From: Odobenus rosmarus divergens | Lineage: Eukaryota; Chordata; Mammalia; Carnivora; Odobenidae | NCBI RefSeq assembly: GCF_000321225.1 | Contig: NW_004450566.1 | Coordinates: 324,097 to 388,096, forward strand | Length of the DNA stretch: 64,000 nucleotides | Reading direction: 5' to 3' | In this document: piece by piece, positions 56,160 to 64,000 of the stretch | Numbering within the stretch: position 1 is the first letter of the stretch | Layout: each line of letters starts with the position of its first letter | Notes under the pieces: generated by a model | The model's database searches: none | What the model saw: the letters and a program-made list of their open reading frames with translations, nothing else | Told to the model about the DNA's origin: nothing | Translations under genes and position numbers: made by a program

Positions 56160-59100
56160 GTGAAATCATATGGTATTTGTCTTTCTCTGACTGACTTATT
56201 TTACTTAGCATTATACTGTCTAGATCCATCCATGTTGTTGCAAATGCAAGATTTCATTCTTTTTTTATGGCTGAGTAATATATATATATATATATTAACA
56301 TAAATATATGTTATATATATAAACATATATAAAACATCTTCTTTATCCATTCATCAATGGATGGGACACTTATGTTCCTTCCATGTCTTGGCTATTATAA
56401 ATAATGCTGCAATAAACATAGGGGTGCATATATATTTTCAAATTAGTGTTTTCATTTTCTTTGGGTAAATATTCATTACTGGAATTACTAGATCATATGG
56501 TAATTCTATTTTTAAGTTTTTAAGGAACCTCCGTACTGTTTTCCATAGTGGCTATACTAACAGTGTAGCATTCCCGGTAACAGTGCATAAGTGTTCCTTT
56601 TTCTCCACATCCTTGCCAATACTTGTTATTTCTTGTCTTTTTGATTCTAGGCACTCTGACAGGTGTAAGGTGATATCTCGTTGTAGTTTTGATTTGCATT
56701 TCCCTGATGATAAGTAATGTTGAGCACCTTTTCCTATGTCTGTTGGCTATCTGTATGTTTTCTATGGAAAAATGTCTATTCAGGTCTTCTACCCATTTTT
56801 AATAGGATTATTTGGGGGTTTTTTTGGTGTTGAGTTGTATAAGTTCCTTACATATTTTGGATATTAAACCCTTATTCGATCTATCATTTGCAAGTTTATT
56901 CTCTCATTCAATAGGTTGCCTTGCCATTTTCTTGATGATTTCCTTCACTGTGCACAAGATTTTTATATTGGTGTAGACGTCTTAGTTTATTTTGGCTTTT
57001 GTTTCCTTTGCCTTTAGGAGACATATCTAGGAAAATGTTGCTACAGCTGATGTTGAGAAATAACTGCCTATGCTCTCTTCTAGAATTTTTATGGTTTCAG
57101 GTCTCACATTCAGGTCCTTAATCCATTTTGAGTTAATTTTTGTGTATGGTGTAAGAAAGTGGTCCAGTTTTAGTCTTTTGCACATAGCTGTCAAGTTTTC
57201 CCAACACCATTTGTTGAAGAGACTTTTTCCCATTGCATATCCTTGCTTCCTTTGTCAAAGATTAATTGGCCATATAATCGTGAGTTTATTTCTGAGCTCT
57301 CTATACTGTTCTATTGATCTTGTGTCTATTTTTTGCCAGTACCATACTGTTTTGATTGCTATAGCTTTGTAGTATACCTTGAAATCTGGAATCAATACCT
57401 CCAGCTTTGTTGTTCTTTCTCAAGATTGCTTTGGCTATTTGGTTTTATTTTGTGGTTCCATACAAATTTTAGGATTATTTATTATAGTTCTGAGAACAAT
57501 GTTGTTGGTATTTTAATAGGGATTGCATAAATCTGTAGATGGCTTTGGATAGTATGGACATTTTAATAATATTTGTTCTCTCAATCCATGAGCATAGTAC
57601 ATCTTTCCATTTATTTGTGTCATCTTGAATTTCTTTCATCAATGTTTTATAGTTTTCAGAGTACAGGTCTTTCACCTCCTTGGTTTATTGCTAAGTATTT
57701 TTATTATTTTTTGGTATAATTGTAATTGGGACTGTTTTCTTAATTTCTCTTTCTGCTACTTCATTATTAGTGTATAGAAATACAATGGATTTCTAAATAT
57801 TAATTTTGTATCTCGTGACCTTATTGAATTCACTTATCAGTTCTAGTAGTTTTTTGGTGGAATCTTTAGGATTTTCTATATACTATTTCATGTCATCTGC
57901 AAATACTGAAAGTTTTACTTCTTTCTTACCAAAGAATGGATGCCTTTATTTCTTTTTGTTTTCTGATTGCTATGGCTAGGACTTCCAATACAGTGTTGAG
58001 TAAAAGTGGTGAGAGTGGACATCCTTGTCCTGTCACTGACTTTAGGGGAAAAGCTCTCAGTTTTTCTACATTGAATATGATGTTTGCTGTGGGTTTTTCA
58101 TATAAGGACTTTCTCATGTTGAGGTATGTTTCCTGTAACTCTACTTTGTTGACATTTTTTATTATCAGTAGATGTTGCACTTTGTCAAATGCTTTTTTTG
58201 CATCTATTGAAACGATCATACGGCTTTTATCATTTCTCCTATTGATGTGATATATCACATTGATTGATTTGTGAATATTAAACCACCATTGCATCCCAGG
58301 AATACATCCCATGTGATCATGGTAAATGATTTTTTAAATGTATTGTTGGATTCAGTTTGCTGATATTTTGTGGGGGATTTTTGAGTCTATGTTCATTAGA
58401 GATATTGGCCAGCAGTTCTCTTTTTTTGTAGTATTTTTATTTGGTTTTGGTATCACGGTAATGTTAGCCTCCTAAAATGAATTTGAAGCTTTCCATCCTC
58501 TTTTGGTTTTTTGGAATAGTTTGAGAAGAATAGGTATTAACTCTCTTTAAATGTTTGGTAGAATTCACCTGTGAAGCCCTCTGGTCCTGGACTTTTATTC
58601 ATTGGGAGTTTCTTGATTACTGATTCAATTTTATTGCTGGAAATTGGTCTGTTCAAACTTTCTATTTCTACCTGTTTCAGTTTTAGCAGATTGTATATTT
58701 CTAGGAATTTACCCATCTCTTCTAAGTTGTCCAATTTGCTGGCATATAAATTTTCATAATATTTTCTTATACTCCTTTGTATTTCTGTGGTGTCAGTTGT
58801 TATTTCTCCTCTTTCATTTTTGATTTTGTTTATTTGAGTCTTCTCTTTTTCTCTCCTTTTTTAATTAAAAAATCTTTTTATGAGTCTGGCCAAGGTTTAT
58901 CAATTTTGTTGATTTTTTTCAAAGAACCAGTTCCTTGTTTCATTGGTCTGTTCTATTGTTTTTTTAGTTCCTATTTTGTTTTTTTCTGCTCTAATCTTTA
59001 TTATTTCCTTCCTTCTCTTGTCTTTGGATTTGCTTGTTCTTCTTTTTCTAGCTCCTTTAGGTATAAGGTTACATTGTTTATTTGAGATTTTTCTTGTTTC

Positions 59101-60160
59101 TTGAGGTGGGCCTGTATTGCTATAAACTTCCCTTTTAGAATAGCTTTTGCTGCACTCCAAAGATTTTGGACTGTGGTGTTTTCATTTTCATTTGTCTCCA
59201 GGTATTTTTTTTAATTTTCTCTTTGATTTCTTTGTTGACCCATTCATTGTGTAGTAACATGTATTTGTGTTTTTTCCAGATTTTTTTCTTGTGGTTGATT
59301 TCTAGTTTCATAATGTTGTGGTCAGAAAAGGTGCATGGTATGAGTTTAATCTTTCTGAATTTGTTGAGAATTGTTTGTGGCCTAACATGTGATCTATTCT
59401 GGAGAATGTGTATTCTTCTGTTTTAGGATGGGATGTTCTGAATATATATGTTCAATCCACCTGGTCCAGTGTGTCATTCAAAACCACTGATTCTTTGTTG
59501 ATTTTCTGTTTGGGTGATCTATCTATTGATATAAGTGGGGTGTTAAAGTCCTCTACATACAGTATTATTGAATTTTTATCGATTATTTCCTTTATGTTTG
59601 TTATTAGTTGCTTTATGTATTTGGGTGCTCCCATGTTGGGTGCATAAATACTTATAATTGTTATATCTTCTTGTTAGATTGTTTTCCTTTATGATCATAT
59701 AGTGTCCTTCTTTGTCTCTTGTTACAGTCTTTGTTTTAAAGTTTATTTTGTCTGATATAAGCATTGCTATTCCAGCTTTCTTTTTACTTCCATTTCCATG
59801 ATAAATGCTTTTCCATCTTTTCACTTTCAATATGCATGTGTCTTTATGTCTGAAATGAGTCTCTTCTAGGCAGCATATAAAAAGAGTCTTGCTTTTTTAC
59901 TCATTCCATTACCTTATGTCTTTTGATTGGCATGTTTAGTCCATTTACATTCAAAGTAATTATTGATAAGTCTGTACTTATTGCCATTATGTTACTTGTT
60001 GTATGGTTTTCTGTAGTTCTTTTTTCTTTCTTCTCTTGCCCTCTTAAATCCCACTTTGCTGGCTTTCTTTAATGATATACTTGGATTCCTTGCTCTTTAT
60101 TTTTGTATATCTGTTACTGGTTTTTGATTTGTGGTTACCATTAGGTTTATATATAACATC
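56160..60160 (-). pseudogene. L1 ORF2, broken, copy 2
   Basis: Reading antisense, the endonuclease contains C-L-E-E-T-H (about 59858-59878; the first Glu replaces the usual Gln) and KAGIAMLISDKINF plus RDKEGHYM (59576-59830). It also has DFNTPL (59452-59634), whose Asp is one of the catalytic residues in L1 endonucleases. The reverse transcriptase retains [10 protein letters not shown] (57926-58312) and F-A-D-D (antisense of about 57888-57905), but a stop codon follows two residues after the second Asp. The C-terminal part is at 57027-57233 and 57475-57675. There are at least ten interruptions overall, so no full-length protein is possible. Confidence 0.88.
56276..56330. repeat. (TA)n tract in the L1 3' region
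   Basis: TATATATATATATATATT and related AT text; a microsatellite grown inside the L1. Confidence 0.9.
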
Positions 60161-60263
60161 TTATTCATATTGTAGTCCATATTAAGTTGATGGTTGCTTA
60201 AGTTTGAACCCATTCTTTACCCACCCACCCCCCATTTTTTACATATATGTTGTCTTATTTTAC

Positions 60264-60476
60264 ATTTATTTATTTATTTATTTATTAAAAAGATTTATTT
60301 ATTTATTTTAGAGAGAGAGAGCAGAGGGAGGGGCAGAGGGAGATGGAGACAAGCAGATTCCCTGCTGAGCAAAGAGCCTGATGCAGAACTCAATTCCAGG
60401 ACCCTGAGATCATGACCTAACCTGAAACCAGGAGTTGGATGCTTAACTGATTGAGCTACCCAGGCATCCCTCCTTT
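60264..60476 (-). mobile_element. CAN-SINE inside L1 copy 2
   Basis: The left end is TTTATTTATTTATTTATTA and the right end AACTGATTGAGCTACCCAGG. A TTATTTTA duplication (60255-60262 and 60477-60484) fits the L1 text being continuous across it. It lies between ORF1 and ORF2. Confidence 0.9.
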
Positions 60477-60501
60477 TATTTTATAATCCCTTCACTGATT
60501 T

Positions 60502-60691
60502 TTTTTTAAAGAAGGTGAGAGATAGTGGGGGGAGGAGCAAAGGGAGAGGGAGAGAAAGAATCTTAAGTAGGCTCCATGCCCGGTGCAGAGCCTGACATGG
60601 GGCTTGATCTCACAACCCTGAGATCATGACCTGAGACGAAATCAAGAGTTGGACACTTAACTCACTGAGCTGCCCAGGCACCCCCCACCCC
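60502..60691 (-). mobile_element. Second CAN-SINE inside L1 copy 2
   Basis: The left end TTTTTTTAAAGAAGGTGAGA and right end AACTCACTGAGCTGCCCAGG, with GGGGCTTGATCTCACAACCC in the body. TCACTGATTTTT (60492-60503) against CAACTGATTTTT (60691-60702) may be the duplication. It lies only about 25 bp from the first SINE, in the same orientation. Confidence 0.9.
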
Positions 60692-60779
60692 AACTGATTT
60701 TTATAGATACTTAATTTACTGCTTTTGTGCTTCCTATTTTCACACGCTTACTGACGGTATTTCCTCTCTACTCAAGGAA

Positions 60780-61650
60780 TCCCTTTTAATGTTTCTTGTG
60801 GGGCTGATCTAGTGTTCATGAATTCCTATAACATTGTCTGGGAAACTCTTGATCTCTTCTATTCTGAATGTTAGACTTGCTAGATAGAGTATTCTTGGCT
60901 ACATGTTTTTGTTTGTTTGTTTGTTTGTTTTCTTTCCTCACTTTGAATATATCATGCTGATCCCTTTTGGCCTCCAGTTTCTGCTGAAAAATCAGCTGAT
61001 AGACTTATGGGGTTTCCCTTGTATGTAACTTTTCTCTTGCTGCTTTTGAAATTCTCTTTTTATAACTACTTTTTGCTATTTTAATTACAATGTGTCTTGG
61101 TGTGGACCTCCTTGGGGTGATTTTATTGGGGGTTCTCTGTGCCTCCTGGATCTGCATTTGTTTCCTTCCCCAGATTTGGGAAGTTTTCAACATTATTTCT
61201 TCAAATAAATTTTCTACCCCCTTTTTTCTCTCTTGTGAAATCCCTATAATGTGGTTGTTATTACAACTGATAATGTTGCTGAGTTTCCTGAGTCTATTTT
61301 CATTTTGTATTTTTTTCTGTCTCCTGTTCAGCTTGATTGCTTTCCATGACTCTGTCCTCCAGGTCGCTGATCTGTTCTGCTTCCTCTGGTGTACTCTTTA
61401 TTCTCTTTAGTATATTTAGTATATTTTTAATTTCAGTTATTGATGTTTTCATCTCTGATAGGTTCTTTTTTATGTTTTTTATCTCATTGTTAAGAGTTTC
61501 ACTGATGTCCTCCACTCTTTCCTCAAGTCCAGTAAGTATCTTTATTACCAACAATTGTCTACCAGGCACATTACTTATCTCTGTTTTGTTTAAGTCTCTT
61601 GTCCTGTTCTTTCATTTGGAACATATTTCTCTATCTCCTCATTTTGTCTA
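60780..61650 (-). pseudogene. L1 ORF1, broken, copy 2
   Basis: Antisense, the coiled-coil region is at 61300-61569 (…NEIKNIKKNLSEMKTSI…, EEAEQISDLEDRVME), with heptad-like spacing. The RNA-binding RRM part is at 61005-61193 (IQEAQRTPNKITPRRSTPRH, KAAREK). The C-terminal region ends near 60800. A (GTTT)n expansion at about 60906-60930 has interrupted the frame. The order of domains matches ORF1p. Confidence 0.85.
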
Positions 61651-62919
61651 ACTCTCTGTGTACATATTTATGTCTTAAGAAACTCAGCTATGTCTCCTGT
61701 TCTTGAAAGTGGTGGCCTTATGAAGAAGAGGTCCTGTGGTGCCCTGCAGTGCAGTGTTTGCTGTTCACTGAAGCTTGTGCTTCAGGGGTGTCTCCTGTGT
61801 GTGTTGCATGTGCCCTACTGTTGTCACTGAGCTGCTTTTGCCTTCAGTTCAGTTGTCTGAAATGGCTCTCTTTGCCTGTTGTGGGTAGGGTTTGGTTCCT
61901 ATGTTGTTAGTGGGACAGTCTGGGGCTGGCTTGGTCTTGAGTCATACCAGGTATTTGCCAGAGATGTGGTATCACCAAACTGTAGGGCGCTTTCCCTATG
62001 TTGTCCCCCGAGAAGCTTTTATTGGTGGGCAGGTTCTGTAGTCAGATCTGATGTCTGTCCTCATTTTACTGCTGATACTACAGTGGGACTGGTGTGTATG
62101 GTTATCTTGCCCTTTCCCTGGGCAGGAGTCACTTTGGAATGGGCAGATCCCTATTAGGACTGCTTGCACACTGCCAGGCTTGTGACATCATTTTGGATGG
62201 GCTCCTACCATGGGTGTATTGGAGGGGGTATCAGGTCTGCAGGAGAATGCAGAAGTGGGGTGTGCTGTTAGCAAGTTAGGTAGCAAGTATTGGTGCTATA
62301 CAGTTCTTGCAGGTATATGTGTCTAGGCTGGGGCGTGGGGAAGGGAAATGGAGCCCGCCAGCTCTTTTGCTCTTGAGTAAGTCTCCCAAAGATCCCTGCC
62401 CCTCCAGCTACACTCCGAGATCAGTAAATGAATCTCCCTCCTGTATATCCCAGGCATTTTTCAAACTGCTGCTTCTGTGCTGTATCTCCATGGGTCTATT
62501 TGTTGTGCTGCCTCTTTAAGGGTGGGAACTCAGTTTCCTGTCACCCTCTGGCTGTCCCAGAGTGGAGCCTGCTGATTTTTAAAGTTCCAGGTGGTAAGCC
62601 CCACTGATTGTTGGGCCTCTCTGGTTTCAAAGCCAAATGTTATGGGCATTTGTCTTCCCCATGCAGGTTCCCTCCTCTCTCCATATCTCAGTTTTCCTCC
62701 CTCCTGTGGACAGTTCCACAGGTTTGTTTAGCTCCCAAACATGTCTCCCTTCCCTCTTTACTGTGGCCTCTTCCATACATTTAGCTGTCGAGAGTCTATT
62801 CTGCCAGTCTTTGGGTCATTTTCTAGGTTATTTACTTTGATGTGGGTGTTATCTCGTTGTATCCATGAGATGAGGTGAGCTTAGGGTATTTCTATTCTGC
62901 CATCTTCCCTGGAAGTGCC
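61651..62919 (-). promoter_or_regulatory. L1 5'UTR, copy 2
   Basis: About 1.27 kb between ORF1 and the element's 5' end. Unlike copy 1, no tandem units are visible, so the two L1s belong to different 5'UTR types. Activity cannot be judged. Confidence 0.6.
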
Positions 62920-62937
62920 AGCTTATTTTAAATTTTA

Positions 62938-63121
62938 TGTTATAGAACTTTCTTTCTCACCATCTAAAATAACCACGTGGTTTTCTAAAAATTGCCTGTC
63001 TATGCTCCTGGAACATAAGCTTCAAAAGGTCATATAATGTTCACTTCTGTATCTTTAACATATAGAATAGTGCCTGGCATGTCAGTTCATTCTATAAATG
63101 ATGTGCACCTTGGAGGAGCAG
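62938..63121 (+). mobile_element. L2, right part
   Basis: GTTATAGAACTTTCTTTCTC, ATGTTCACTTCTGTATCTTTAAC and AGAATAGTGCCTGGCATGTC give the L2 tail continuing from 55884. The L1 sits exactly in the gap. Confidence 0.85.
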
Positions 63122-63340
63122 GGTTTTTTTAAAGATTTATTTATTTATTTATTTATTTTATTTATTTTGAAGAGAGAGAGAGGCACAGGGAGGGGCAGAG
63201 GGAGAGGGAGAAAAAATCTTAAGTGGACTCGATGCTGAGTGCAAAGCCCAATGCAGGGCTCGATCTCATGACCATGAGATCATGACCTGAGCTGAAATCA
63301 AGAGTCGGACACTTAACTGACTGTGCCACCCAGGCACTCC
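63122..63340 (-). mobile_element. CAN-SINE
   Basis: Left end TTTTTTAAAGATTTATTTATTTATTT, right end AACTGACTGTGCCACCCAGG. The short duplication GGAGCAG (63114-63120 and 63341-63347) is identical. Confidence 0.9.
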
Positions 63341-63425
63341 GGAGCAGTTATGTTTTATTTGAATTGTGTCCTTAATATCTAGCACAGTGCAAGGCACAGG
63401 ATAGGCATATAATAAATATTTGCTT
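63341..63425 (+). mobile_element. L2/MIR-type tail
   Basis: TTGTGTCCTTAATATCTAGC, ACAGTGCAAGGCACAGGATAG and CATATAATAAATATTTGCTT resemble the tail shared by L2 and MIR. Confidence 0.6.
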
Positions 63426-64000
63426 TTGTTGTTGTCCGTAGCTGCTATAATTGTTAAATAGGACAGAGTCATCAGGATCTAATCCTTCCATGGTTTCACT
63501 CTTTTAGATAAGTACTTTGTAATAATCATAGGGACTAACTCCACCCAGTATTTGACTTCATATTCATTTTAATGGAAACAAAACAAAAAAGTGACAACTT
63601 GATCAGGACAGAACTTGCTTAAAGAAAGACTCAGATTAGCTTCAACAAGCTTACGTCGTCAGCATTTTGGAAGAGAAGCTCTGAGGTTGAATCAAGCCAA
63701 GAAATACAATTGATCATCCTAGTCTGCAAATTTCATTTGTAAGTTCAATTGAAGTGTAAGTGGAATGGGATCATGTTATTAGTTCTCCTAGAGGCACAGA
63801 TTTCCAGGATAGGAAACTGTGTCTGTGTCTGCCTGGTCAGTCAGCCATGGGCTGTCAATGCAGTGTTCCCAGGGACACTCCTTGGAGGGAACAAAAGGAC
63901 ATAAGAAGAGACTATTACTAAGCAAAATGTTTTGATCTTTCCATCCTCTCCTCCACACTCTCCTGTCCCCAGCACACACCAGTTAGACCAAATGGTTGTG
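63426..64000. other. Unique non-coding stretch
   Basis: No repeat or gene recognised. Confidence 0.4.

Larger units (their letters stand above)
55903..62919 (-). mobile_element. Near-full-length carnivore L1 (copy 2), disabled, with two SINEs
   Basis: An antisense L1 of about 7.0 kb (about 6.6 kb without the SINEs at 60264-60476 and 60502-60691). The 3' end is at its left and the 5' end at its right, with a 5' terminus GGAAGATGGCAGAATAGAAA (about 62891-62910). Likely target duplication: AGCTTTTTTTTAAATTTA (55885-55902) against AGCTTATTTTAAATTTTA (62920-62937). Numerous stops and frameshifts disable both ORFs. It keeps the endonuclease region that copy 1 lost. Confidence 0.92.

Noticed and set aside
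55885..62937. A claim that L1 copy 2 could still be active
   Set aside because: Both ORFs carry many stops, a stop lies just after the F-A-D-D motif, and two SINEs interrupt the element.

Overview
The window is nuclear DNA from a mammal of the order Carnivora. It is gene-free as far as I can read: I found no exon, tRNA, rRNA or other host gene that I can support. The order is shown by at least fifteen CAN-SINEs (tRNA-Lys-type head, polypyrimidine tract, AATAAA-rich tail) on both strands. Their body reads 'GATCGAGCCCCGCATCGGG' followed by 'GGGAGCCTGCTTCTCCCTCT'. From memory that is the form of bear/panda, mustelid and seal genomes (Arctoidea) rather than the dog-specific or cat-specific form. 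That placement is an inference.

Layout. 1-2.9 kb: unique AT-rich DNA with one SINE. 2.95-6.73 kb: remains of an ancient ERVL-type endogenous retrovirus on the + strand (one LTR, then decayed internal and pol sequence), cut by two SINEs and by a MaLR LTR on the minus strand. 6.7-10.5 kb: two blocks that recur, 90-97% identical, at 9996-10446; also an old L1 3' end and a complete Tigger-type DNA transposon. 11.4-12.3 kb: an MLT2-like LTR split by two SINEs. 12.5-33 kb: old MIR, L2, L1M/HAL1 and MaLR fragments among unique DNA, including two stretches that look like conserved non-coding DNA (22.5-22.8 and 26.4-27.0 kb).

33.1-39.8 kb: a three-level nest, in which a MIR is split by a CAN-SINE that is split by a near-full-length carnivore L1 on the minus strand. 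That L1 has three tandem units of about 210 bp in its 5'UTR and a deletion of about 630 bp in its endonuclease. 39.8-49.7 kb: unique DNA with MIRs, L2s, a MER5-type transposon, two SINEs and a short L1 tail. 49.7-51.9 kb: a younger L1 fragment inside an older L1, both on the minus strand. 54.3-54.5 kb: an imperfect inverted repeat with arms of about 105 bp and a 9-bp loop, not explained by any repeat family I know. 55.5-63.4 kb: an L2 interrupted by a second near-full-length minus-strand L1 (about 7.0 kb including two SINEs).

No genes act together here. The coding sequence present belongs to dead retroelements: L1 ORF1 and ORF2, and ERVL pol. The interest lies in the order of insertions, the unexplained duplication and hairpin, and the candidate regulatory stretches. 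Family names come from memory of consensus sequences without a database search, so subfamily labels are approximate; class-level calls are firmer.
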